A stretch of 19,716 nucleotides of DNA. It comes from an uncultured Christensenella sp. GTDB lineage: Bacteria; Bacillota; Clostridia; Christensenellales; DTU072. The stretch spans positions 1 to 19,716 of the forward strand of contig CAJLYQ010000039.1 of the NCBI GenBank assembly GCA_905210905.1, in the 5' to 3' direction. Numbering within the stretch: the first letter of the stretch is position 1; every line of letters starts with the position of its first letter. Shown here piece after piece: positions 1 to 6,947 of the stretch. The notes under the pieces are model-generated. The model had not been told where the DNA came from, made no database searches, and saw nothing but the letters and a program-made list of their open reading frames with translations. Position numbers and translations under genes: made by a program.

Positions 1-21
1 CGGGTGGGCAGACGCAACGGG

Positions 22-1431
22 TTAATCGGGATTGTTCGAGTCGTAACCCAGTTCTTTCATAATAGACTCGCTCCCTCGCCAGTCGCTCCTTACTTTGACG
101 AAAAGCGTAATAAACACTTTGCTGTCGGTCATTTTTTCCAGGTCCTGTCTTGCGTACGTTGCGATTTTTTTAATCATTTCTCCGCCTTTGCCCAGAACGA
201 TGGGTTTATGCGCGGCTTTTTCTATAATTAAATCGGCGTTTATCGACACTAAACCGTCGTTTCTTACCGTATATTCGGTTACGTCCACGCCTATACCGTA
301 CGGAACTTCCTTGTCGAGCAAACGAAGCGCTTTCTCCCTTATGATTTCCGCCGCCATAAACCGCATATTTTTATCGGTGTACAGGTCGTCGTCGTAATAC
401 TTTACGTGATCGGTAAGCATTTTTTCTATTTCTTCGATAAGGGGTTGAATATTACGATTTCTCAATGCGGAAACGGGAACGATTGCTTTAAGTTTTTGCA
501 ATTTATTAAGTTCCGTCAAAATTTCGAAAACCTTTTCACGCGTGACGTGGTCTACTTTGTTTACCGCCACGACGACGTTTTCTCCGGCGTTAACGAAAGA
601 CAAAAGATTTTCTTTGTCGACGTCGCTATACCCTTTTTCCGAGTCGACGACGTAAAGTACGCAGTCCACGCCTTCGGCGGCGGATTTCGCGCTCTTCATC
701 ATATACTCGCCCAAAGCGTTTCTCGGCTTGTGCAGTCCCGGCGTATCGATGAATACGATTTGCGTGTTTTTTTCGTTATAAACTCCGAGTATCTTGTTTC
801 TCGTAGTTTGCGGTTTCCAACTCACGATCGCGACTTTTTCGCCGACTATGGTGTTGATCAACGTGCTTTTGCCGGCGTTCGGTCTGCCCATAATAGCGAC
901 GAAACCCGATCTGAAAGAAGTTTCGTTTTCTTCTTTTTCTTCTTCGGTGATTTCTTCTTCATAATCTCTCGTAATGCCGATCGAGCCTAAAATTTCTTCG
1001 GTGAGCGCGGTCATTTCCCTTTCTTCTTCGGTCGTTGCGTGGTCGAACCCAAGCAAATGCAACGTTCCGTGGCAGGTAAGGAAGGCTATTTCGCGTTGGA
1101 TAGCGTGTCCGTATTCCGCCGCTTGTTCTTCCGCTCTTTTTTCGCAAATAAAGATTTCGCCTATGATTATCGAACCGTCTTCGGGGTTAACGTCGTCGGG
1201 ATAATCGCTTTTTACAAACGGGAAAGCGACGTTTTCGAGATTTTGAAAACTCAGCACGTCCGTAACTTTGTCTATTCCCCTGTTTTCTCTGTTAAGTTCT
1301 CTTATTTCTTCTTCGTCGACTAAGGTAATTTCCGCGTCGACGTCGACGGGGCGTATACCGAACTTCTTAAGCGCGGCGTCCACCGTCTTTTTTATGATTT
1401 TTTCGTGTTTTTCTGCGTAAACGTTTATCAT
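22..1431 (-). CDS. ybeY-era: YbeY-Era fusion: rRNA maturation endonuclease joined to ribosome-assembly GTPase
   Basis: One continuous 469-residue frame encodes two proteins that are normally separate. Residues 1-155 are YbeY, a zinc metalloprotein acting in 16S rRNA 3'-end processing and ribosome quality control. The signature HGTLHLLGFDH supplies the three zinc histidines (H121, H125, H131). An acidic linker (about 156-171, mostly E) leads into Era: G1 GRPNAGKST (182-190), G2 region PQTTRNK, G3 DTPG, G4 NKVD, G5 SAL. A C-terminal KH domain with GKGGEMIKK would bind the 16S 3' end. Each half has roughly full family length. The residues matching the usual Era N-terminus (SFRSGFV) follow the linker directly, and the codon at the usual Met position is ACT, so no separate Era start is evident. 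The start is ATG preceded by AAGGA. It lies 18 nt after pgpH and is the last gene of the block inside the window. Both proteins act at the 16S 3' end, so fusion makes functional sense. Confidence 0.95.
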   Translation of the reverse strand: MINVYAEKHEKIIKKTVDAALKKFGIRPVDVDAEITLVDEEEIRELNRENRGIDKVTDVLSFQNLENVAFPFVKSDYPDDVNPEDGSIIIGEIFICEKRAEEQAAEYGHAIQREIAFLTCHGTLHLLGFDHATTEEEREMTALTEEILGSIGITRDYEEEITEEEKEENETSFRSGFVAIMGRPNAGKSTLINTIVGEKVAIVSWKPQTTRNKILGVYNEKNTQIVFIDTPGLHKPRNALGEYMMKSAKSAAEGVDCVLYVVDSEKGYSDVDKENLLSFVNAGENVVVAVNKVDHVTREKVFEILTELNKLQKLKAIVPVSALRNRNIQPLIEEIEKMLTDHVKYYDDDLYTDKNMRFMAAEIIREKALRLLDKEVPYGIGVDVTEYTVRNDGLVSINADLIIEKAAHKPIVLGKGGEMIKKIATYARQDLEKMTDSKVFITLFVKVRSDWRGSESIMKELGYDSNNPD

Positions 1432-1449
1432 ATCGTCCTTAAAAATGTT

Positions 1450-2919
1450 TTACTTCGTGTATTTTATTCTTTGATGGTACAAACTCGGCAAGGTTTTTAC
1501 CAGAGTTTCTTCGATTATTTGCAAGTCTTTTAACGTAAGCGGACACTCGCTGAACTGCCCGGAATCCATTTTGCTCATAATGAGTTTATGGATAAACGCG
1601 GTGAAATTGCGGATATCTTTATCCACACCCTGCGCTCTCGTCGCAGCCTCGACGGTGTCGACTATCATAATCAGTCCGCTGATTTTCGTGGACGGTTTCG
1701 GTCCGTCGTAACTGAAGTCGCTGTTTGCGATCTGTTCGTCGGTAAATCCGCGCGTTTTGTTAAGGAAGAACCCGACCGTCGTTTTGCCGTGGTGTTCTTC
1801 GGCGATTTTCGCAAGACATTCGGGAAGTCCTGCCTGTCGTATCATTTTCGCGCCGTCGTGAGTATGTCTGGTTATCAGCGAAACGCTGACTTCGGGTATA
1901 AAATCGTCGTGGGGGTTGTAATCCGTCTGATTTTCGGTAAAGCAGATGGGGTTACGCAGTTTGCCTATGTCGTGATAGCACGCGCCCGCTCTCGCAAGAG
2001 TTGCGTTTTCTCCTATCGCTTTGGCGCACGCCTGAGCAAGGTTCGCCATTGCGAGCGAATGGTTATACGTTCCCGGAGCCTCTTTGGCAAGTCGCGCCAT
2101 AAGCGGAGCGTCCGGGGTGCAAAGTTCGTCCAGTCTGAAGTTGCTGTACATACTGAACAAATACTCGAACACGGGCAAAAGCACCATAAATATTCCCAGA
2201 CTTGCCAGTATGGAAACGGTGGACCAGATGCCGTCTTTCAACGCTTCGAGCGCGTCGAAGGGCGGAAGGATAAGTCCGGATAAAAACGCTATCGGAAACG
2301 CTACTAAAAATCCGACGATAACGCTGTCGATAAAGAACGACATACGAGTATAAACTTTTCTGCTCAGAAGGATAAGGAAGCAACCGCTTACCGCCTGAGT
2401 AAGAACGGCAGCCAAAACGTTGGACGCGTCGAACGAGCCGCGGACGGCGGCGTAGCAAAAATAGAACGCCGCAACGCTGATCGTGTTGACGTACAACGCA
2501 AGTTTGTTATCGATAAGCAAAGCGATGATAAACCCTACGAAGCAGATCGGCACGATATAAATCGAGATAAATCCTGCGAAAATCGTAGATAAATCGAACC
2601 CGATAAAAATCGCTACGAGAATAACTGTAATTTCTTTGCCAAAACAATCGGTAGGTCTGTGACCGAAAAAGTAGAACGCGCCTATTGCGTTAAGCGCGAA
2701 GAACAACATACCGCCCAGAACCGCAAACCTGTACGCGCTCGCAAAAATTTCGGCAAGCGTCGCATTCGAAACGAGCGAATACAACAGAGCCATAATAAAC
2801 GGCATAGCAAAAGAAAACGCCAGAAAAAGTATTTCCGCCTTAACTACGTTGGCATTTCTCTTTTTCGTTTCTTCGGGCGAAAGTCGTTTCGTCTCGTGTA
2901 AAAATTGTTTGGTTTTCAT
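1450..2919 (-). CDS. pgpH: PgpH/YqfF-type 7TM-HD phosphodiesterase lacking the extracytoplasmic domain
   Basis: A membrane HD-domain protein of the YqfF/PgpH family, whose characterised members hydrolyse c-di-AMP to pApA. The HD domain retains every expected metal ligand: H in YNHSLAMAN (about 288), HD in CYHDIGK (about 317), H in ITRHTHDG (about 354), HH in EEHHG (about 375) and D in IVDTVEAA (about 422). The N-terminal 25 residues are cytosolic, followed by one transmembrane helix and then the 7TM region. Family members usually have about 700 residues, with a large 7TMR-HDED ectodomain between helix 1 and the 7TM block. Here only about 20 residues separate them, giving 490 residues. I chose the ATG at 2919 because GAGGA lies 7 nt upstream. 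A GTG at 2979 would add 20 residues but has no matching ribosome site. It lies between yqfD and ybeY as in B. subtilis, but without phoH. Confidence 0.92.
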   Translation of the reverse strand: MKTKQFLHETKRLSPEETKKRNANVVKAEILFLAFSFAMPFIMALLYSLVSNATLAEIFASAYRFAVLGGMLFFALNAIGAFYFFGHRPTDCFGKEITVILVAIFIGFDLSTIFAGFISIYIVPICFVGFIIALLIDNKLALYVNTISVAAFYFCYAAVRGSFDASNVLAAVLTQAVSGCFLILLSRKVYTRMSFFIDSVIVGFLVAFPIAFLSGLILPPFDALEALKDGIWSTVSILASLGIFMVLLPVFEYLFSMYSNFRLDELCTPDAPLMARLAKEAPGTYNHSLAMANLAQACAKAIGENATLARAGACYHDIGKLRNPICFTENQTDYNPHDDFIPEVSVSLITRHTHDGAKMIRQAGLPECLAKIAEEHHGKTTVGFFLNKTRGFTDEQIANSDFSYDGPKPSTKISGLIMIVDTVEAATRAQGVDKDIRNFTAFIHKLIMSKMDSGQFSECPLTLKDLQIIEETLVKTLPSLYHQRIKYTK

Positions 2920-2926
2920 TCGGTTG

Positions 2927-2931
2927 TCCTC
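2927..2931 (-). promoter_or_regulatory. Ribosome binding site deciding the pgpH start
   Basis: On the minus strand this reads GAGGA, 7 nt before the ATG at 2919. It favours that start over the in-frame GTG (2979) and ATG (2946) further upstream, neither of which has a comparable site at normal spacing. Confidence 0.7.
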
Positions 2932-2981
2932 GCCGTAAACCGACATACGCGCCGACAAACGAATTGTCCTTATACGCACGC

Positions 2982-4079
2982 CTATTCGGTTAATAATACT
3001 ATTATTTCATAGTATATATCCAAAACGACGTTTTTGTCCAGTGTTTTTTCCGTATACCACGTTCTCACTTTCTCCGCTCCTTCGGGGATTTGCTTTTCGA
3101 GCGCAGCCGTTTTCTCTTCGATCAACTTTTCTTTTTCCTTCGAATAATCGAATTCTCTCTCGATCTCGCGGGTTTCGTAGTATGTGATTTTTCGCATTTG
3201 GGGCAAATTCGCGACGGAATAATTTTCGATAATTTGCGTTTCGTAAGACTTATACGGCGGTTTCGGATTGCCGTCCGAACGAGAGCGGATTAAGTAACTT
3301 TTCTTTTTTCCAGTGCGCTCGTTCGTTTTTACCGTCGGCGTAACTACGTAGTGTTCGGATATCCATATCCTGCCGTATACGTCACCCAAAGCGCAGACTT
3401 CGTGTTTTTCTCCGTCGGCAAAAGTTTTCGTCGGCAAAATAAGGGTATCCCCTTTTTTTATTACGTCGCCTTTCTTGACGGCGGGCGTTCCGCTATACAC
3501 GACCACCTTTTCGACCACGCCGTCGTATTTCGAAGTTTTCGGCGATTTATCGTTATAATCCACTACGTCAGGTTTTTCGAGTTCTTCTAAAATTTCGATA
3601 TACAAAACGTTGCCTTTTATTTGCAACGAAGCGTTGGATATACCGTCGATCGAGATAAGTTTTTTCTCTATTAAGTCCAGGTCTATTTCCTTTTTCTTCG
3701 ACGGCAAGGGGTACAGAGAAGTCGTCGCTTTTTCCACCGTTTCCTTATCGACAAGCGAAGTTCCGCCGATTTTCAGTTCGGTTACCGTTTCCGAAAAAAT
3801 AACGAGTACGGTAACGACGAGCGCAAGTCCGACGTACAGACCGAACCTTTGCGCGTTCTTTAAGGCAAAACTCTTAATCGAGCGGTTTTTGACGATTTTG
3901 TATTCTTTTTCGTGTTTTTTCAGAATTTCTTCCGCTTTATCGGCAAATTTGCTTTTAACGCTGAATCGGCAATATTTGTCCGTTTGTTTAACTCTTTTTA
4001 TTTCTATATCGGCAAAAAACATTAAATTTACGATAAAAGAAACCTGTCCTTCGGTTTCGTAAGTGATGTAGTCAAACAT
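2982..4079 (-). CDS. yqfD: Sporulation membrane protein YqfD
   Basis: A 365-residue protein of the YqfD family, conserved in endospore formers and made during sporulation; its biochemical role is not established. A cytosolic N-terminal domain of about 75 residues is followed by a single membrane helix (roughly 78-98, rich in L, V and A). A long extracytoplasmic part contains a POTRA/FtsQ-like stretch ending in NVLYIEILEE, then a beta-rich segment with VKKGDVIKKGDTL, and a charged C-terminal helix (REIEREFDYSKEKEKLIEE). I chose the ATG at 4079, starting MFDYITYE, because family members begin only about 8-10 residues before the conserved G-x-V segment. It overlaps the yqfC stop by 8 nt, typical of translational coupling. 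A GTG at 4109 would extend it by 10 residues. Stop is TAG. The pgpH gene follows directly, where phoH would be expected. Confidence 0.9.
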   Translation of the reverse strand: MFDYITYETEGQVSFIVNLMFFADIEIKRVKQTDKYCRFSVKSKFADKAEEILKKHEKEYKIVKNRSIKSFALKNAQRFGLYVGLALVVTVLVIFSETVTELKIGGTSLVDKETVEKATTSLYPLPSKKKEIDLDLIEKKLISIDGISNASLQIKGNVLYIEILEELEKPDVVDYNDKSPKTSKYDGVVEKVVVYSGTPAVKKGDVIKKGDTLILPTKTFADGEKHEVCALGDVYGRIWISEHYVVTPTVKTNERTGKKKSYLIRSRSDGNPKPPYKSYETQIIENYSVANLPQMRKITYYETREIEREFDYSKEKEKLIEEKTAALEKQIPEGAEKVRTWYTEKTLDKNVVLDIYYEIIVLLTE

Positions 4080-4335
4080 TTTCCACTTCCATTCCGCTGA
4101 TTTTGCCACAAACTACGAGTTCGTCTTTGCTAAGGTCTTTTACCGTTAAATTTTTGCCTTTTATCACGACTTTTTTCTTGCCGACACGCACTGCGACGCA
4201 TTCGGGTAAATAGTCGTACAGTCCTTTATGCCCTTCGATAATCACGCCGCAAAACTCCAAAAACGTAATTCTACTGCCGTAATCGCCTAGCGCAAGACCC
4301 GCTCTCTCGAGCGTTTCTTCAAAATAAGTTTTCAT
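4072..4335 (-). CDS. yqfC: Sporulation protein YqfC (YabP/YqfC family)
   Basis: A small 87-residue protein with the YabP/YqfC pattern: ITFLEFCGVIIEGHKGLYDY, a basic strand pair VRVGKKKVVIKGKNLTV, and the ending LSKDELVVCGKISGMEV. The family is a small beta-rich fold found only in endospore formers; B. subtilis yqfC belongs to the mother-cell (SigE) regulon. The length matches the family (about 90 residues). It is the conserved upstream partner of yqfD and overlaps it by 8 nt. No clear Shine-Dalgarno sequence precedes its ATG, and it lies 24 nt after the pseudouridine synthase stop, so translation may depend on read-in from upstream. Its location behind housekeeping genes rather than behind an obvious sporulation promoter is unusual. 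Confidence 0.9.
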   Translation of the reverse strand: MKTYFEETLERAGLALGDYGSRITFLEFCGVIIEGHKGLYDYLPECVAVRVGKKKVVIKGKNLTVKDLSKDELVVCGKISGMEVENV

Positions 4336-4359
4336 ATCTTGATTGTATGAAGGATCGTC

Positions 4360-5268
4360 TTATTTAATGCCGTTTTTATTTCTTAACGACGTCAGAACTT
4401 TTTCGAAATAATTGGGGAGCGGAGCGGTAAAGACCATTCTCTCACCCGTTATCGGATGCGTTAATTCCAGTTTATATGCGTGAAGAAGTTGTCCTTTTAA
4501 GCCGAAATCGTCTTTCTTCCCGTAAGTCGTATCCCCTAAAACGGGGTGATTTATATATTTGGCGTGAACCCTTATCTGATGCGTTCTGCCGGTATCGAGT
4601 TTGAATTCAACGAGGGTAAAATCGCCGTAACGTTCTTTGACGGTAAAGTGCGTGACCGCTCGCCTTCCTTTCGGATCGACCGCCATCTTTTTTCTGTCTT
4701 TGGTGCTTCTCGCAATAGGTACGTCGATCGTCCCCGTATCTTCTTTTATATTGCCGCATACCACCGCCAGATAATATCTCCCTGCGGTTTTCTCCCCTAT
4801 TTGCTCCGCAAGCGACAAATGAGCGGCGTTGTTTTTTGCAATAACGAGCAGCCCCGAAGTGTCTTTGTCCAGTCTATGCACGATCCCCGGTCTGAGTACG
4901 CCGTTAATTTCGCTTAAATCGCCTATTCTGTACATAATCGCATTGACGAGCGTTCCGTCGGGAGTACCCGTACAAGGGTGCGTAACCATTCCTTGCGCCT
5001 TATTTATCACCGCTATATCCGAGTCCTGATAGACTATATCTATAGGCAAATCCTGCGGCTTTGCGGAAACGGGAACAGGCTCTTCGATCTCTACGGAAAC
5101 GACGCCGCCTTTTAACTTTAATCCGCATTTATCGACGGTTTTTCCGTTGTAGGAAACGCACCCGTCGTCAACGAGTTTTTTCACCCTCGAACGAGTGCAG
5201 TTAAGTTTTTCGGCGAGAAAAACGTCCAGTCTTTCTTCGTTTTCGGGATAAAAAACGTATTCTTCCAT
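4360..5268 (-). CDS. rluD: RluD/YlyB-type rRNA pseudouridine synthase
   Basis: 302 residues: an N-terminal S4 RNA-binding domain (about 12-60, beginning RLDVFLAEKLNCTRSRVKKL) and an RluA/RluD-family catalytic domain. The catalytic motif GIVHRLDKDTSGLLVIAKN includes the nucleophilic aspartate D134. Later family motifs also occur: TGRTHQIRVH and HPVLGDTTYG. It isomerises uridines in large-subunit rRNA; the exact sites cannot be read from sequence. The ATG overlaps the lspA stop as TAATG, and GGAGAG precedes it, so the two are translationally coupled. The lspA-rluD (ylyB) pair is conserved throughout Bacillota, which supports the RluD/YlyB subfamily over RluC. Confidence 0.95.
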   Translation of the reverse strand: MEEYVFYPENEERLDVFLAEKLNCTRSRVKKLVDDGCVSYNGKTVDKCGLKLKGGVVSVEIEEPVPVSAKPQDLPIDIVYQDSDIAVINKAQGMVTHPCTGTPDGTLVNAIMYRIGDLSEINGVLRPGIVHRLDKDTSGLLVIAKNNAAHLSLAEQIGEKTAGRYYLAVVCGNIKEDTGTIDVPIARSTKDRKKMAVDPKGRRAVTHFTVKERYGDFTLVEFKLDTGRTHQIRVHAKYINHPVLGDTTYGKKDDFGLKGQLLHAYKLELTHPITGERMVFTAPLPNYFEKVLTSLRNKNGIK

Positions 5269-5990
5269 TACTCTCCGTCCCTATCGTCGTCGCGGAACGT
5301 ATCTTTTTCGTCAGATAATTCACCGTTTTCTACGTTTTGCGCGTCGCTTTTGGCGGAATCGCTCTCGTTCGGTCGGGTTTCGCTATTTGAAGGCGACGCG
5401 AGCGCACGTGACGCTTTTCTCTTCTCTTCAAGCGCTTTTTCGTCTTTGGAATAGAAGAAAATAACGTAGATTATCAGCACTATCGTACCCACGGTAAGGC
5501 AACTGTCCGCAAAGTTAAACACCGCAAAATCGATAAGTTCGAAATAAATGAAATCTCTGACGTAGCCGAAAGCAAGTCTGTCTACGATATTCCCGACCGC
5601 GCCGGCTAGTATAAGGATAAGCGCGCTCCTAAGCCACAGGTTGCGCCTTTGGTAAGTATAGAACAAGAAAAACAACAAAACTACCGCGCAAACGATGCTT
5701 ATTGCGGTAAGAGCGGCGGTTTTTCCCGAAAAAATGCCGAAACTCGCGCCGGTGTTTTCCACCGCTTCAAAGCAAATTACGCCTTTAATTATGTTTATCC
5801 GCCCGGTTTCTTTGCAAGCGCCGTATATAAAATGTTTGGTCAATAAATCAACCGCCAAAAATGCGGCGGATATTAAAAGTTCGATAAAACAGGTAAGCCA
5901 TCTTTTTCTGTCGGATACTGCCGCAACGAAGGATTTTTTTGAATCTTCCCGAAACTCTTTTGCTGTCATTTTTTCCTGAGTGTCTTTCAT
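5268..5990 (-). CDS. lspA: Lipoprotein signal peptidase II (LspA) with charged N- and C-terminal extensions
   Basis: Aspartyl protease of the cytoplasmic membrane that removes signal peptides from prolipoproteins ahead of the lipidated cysteine. Both catalytic regions are present: GNIVDRLAFGYVRDFI and FAVFNFADSC, each carrying a catalytic aspartate, plus the family NTGASFG motif. Four membrane helices span roughly residues 32-185. At 240 residues it is longer than the usual 150-170. It has about 30 polar residues before the first helix and a C-terminal tail of about 55 residues rich in S, E, D and N, with no recognisable domain. AAGGAG lies 4 nt before the ATG at 5990; a second in-frame ATG at 5969 also has an upstream AGGA and would trim seven residues. 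It starts 8 nt after the sepF stop. The two lipoproteins upstream in this window are expected substrates. Confidence 0.95.
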   Translation of the reverse strand: MKDTQEKMTAKEFREDSKKSFVAAVSDRKRWLTCFIELLISAAFLAVDLLTKHFIYGACKETGRINIIKGVICFEAVENTGASFGIFSGKTAALTAISIVCAVVLLFFLFYTYQRRNLWLRSALILILAGAVGNIVDRLAFGYVRDFIYFELIDFAVFNFADSCLTVGTIVLIIYVIFFYSKDEKALEEKRKASRALASPSNSETRPNESDSAKSDAQNVENGELSDEKDTFRDDDRDGE

Positions 5991-5998
5991 TTTTCTCC

Positions 5999-6277
5999 TT
6001 AAAGTCCGCTCTTTACCGACGTGATTTTAACTCCGTCGGGAATAAGAATGAACGTTTTGTATTTTATTTTCTTAATGCTCCCTCTTAAAGCAAACGTTGC
6101 GCCGCTTAAAAAATCGAGCATTCTTTGCGCTATTGCGGGCGGAACGGTGTCGAAGTCGATTATCACGCCCTCTTTTCTCTTTATCCTTTTTACGACGTCT
6201 TCGACGTCTGCGAACTTAGTCGGAACGACGGGGATAATTTCCTTTCTTTCCCGTAATCCTTCCGACTTGTCGCTCAT
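5999..6277 (-). CDS. sepF: Minimal SepF-like cell division protein
   Basis: 92 residues matching the SepF (DUF552) core: a short N-terminal stretch, then TKFADVEDVVKRIKRKEGVI, the dimer-helix segment IAQRMLDFLSGATFALRG, and the final strand pair KYKTFILIPDGVKI. SepF polymerises and links FtsZ to the membrane, and in Bacillus it can support division in place of FtsA. Typical SepF has about 150 residues and begins with an amphipathic membrane-targeting helix. This version starts MSDKSEGLRERKE, which is hydrophilic, and has no such helix, so it would need another way to reach the membrane. It follows yggS with a 2 nt gap, the classical ylmE-sepF order. AAAGGAG lies about 11 nt before the ATG, within the end of yggS. 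Confidence 0.85.
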   Translation of the reverse strand: MSDKSEGLRERKEIIPVVPTKFADVEDVVKRIKRKEGVIIDFDTVPPAIAQRMLDFLSGATFALRGSIKKIKYKTFILIPDGVKITSVKSGL

Positions 6278-6279
6278 AC

Positions 6280-6933
6280 TTAAACGTAACTCCTTTCACC
6301 GAAAATCGCTCGTCCCGGTCTTACTATCGTCGCGCCGCATTTTGCCGCAATCAGATAATCGCCGCTCATTCCCATCGACAGTTCCTTAAACGTATCGTTC
6401 TTGCGTTTGAAAAACTCTTCGTACACTTCGTCGAAAGTTTTTTTCAGCGCGTCTTCATCGTACCAAAGGGGCGCGACTGCCATAAGTCCGTCGACTTCTA
6501 TTCTGTCGAACTTACTTACTGCGTCCAAAAACTCGTCCAGATTATCGAGTCGTATTCCGCCTTTGTTCTCTTCCAGACCGGTGTTTATCTCGATAAGCGT
6601 CTTTTGCTTCGCTTTGTTTTTCTTTACGCATTCTTTTTGTATCGCGGCGCAAAGATCCGCTCTGTCGAGGCTATGGATAAGTTCTACCTTATCGATTATA
6701 TATTTTACTTTGTTTGTCTGAAGTCTGCCTATAAAGTCCCACCTATATTCGTCGGTGTACTTTTCAACGAGTTCCTGCACGCGGTTTTCGCCTGCGGCAA
6801 GCACCATTCGGGTAGCCATACACTTAGTTACGGTAGCCCTATCTCTCGTTTTCGTTGCGGCGACTATCTGACAGTTTTTGTTAATCTCGTCTATGCTTTT
6901 TCTTATCAAAGCAACGTTTTCTTCTATCGTCAT
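6280..6933 (-). CDS. yggS: YggS/YlmE family PLP homeostasis protein
   Basis: 217 residues, the usual length for PLP-binding proteins of the YggS/PROSC family (a TIM barrel related to the alanine racemase N-terminal domain, with no known catalytic activity). The PLP lysine is K28 in VAATKTR. Other family marks are GENRVQE, FIGRLQTNKVK, LIEINTGLEENKGG, and the phosphate-binding end LSMGMSGDY followed by IVRPGRAIFG. Family members usually read W-H-F-I-G before the LQ motif; here the His is Asp (WDFIGRLQ). The protein buffers cellular PLP and affects amino-acid and keto-acid pools. It sits immediately upstream of sepF, as in most Bacillota. No strong Shine-Dalgarno is visible before the ATG, which lies 14 nt after the preceding stop. 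Confidence 0.95.
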   Translation of the reverse strand: MTIEENVALIRKSIDEINKNCQIVAATKTRDRATVTKCMATRMVLAAGENRVQELVEKYTDEYRWDFIGRLQTNKVKYIIDKVELIHSLDRADLCAAIQKECVKKNKAKQKTLIEINTGLEENKGGIRLDNLDEFLDAVSKFDRIEVDGLMAVAPLWYDEDALKKTFDEVYEEFFKRKNDTFKELSMGMSGDYLIAAKCGATIVRPGRAIFGERSYV

Positions 6934-6947
6934 TTCGGTAAAATAAG

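Noticed and set aside
900..970. A separate era gene with its own start inside the ybeY frame
   Set aside because: No ATG, GTG or TTG with suitable spacing lies at the Era N-terminus; the first Met is within the P-loop strand, too late for a functional GTPase.
1588..2283. A 231-codon plus-strand frame opposite pgpH
   Set aside because: Antisense shadow of a well-supported gene, with no domain and no start context.
2920..2979. GTG start giving pgpH 20 extra residues
   Set aside because: No ribosome site at the right distance, while GAGGA lies 7 nt before the ATG at 2919. The added residues are not typical of the family.
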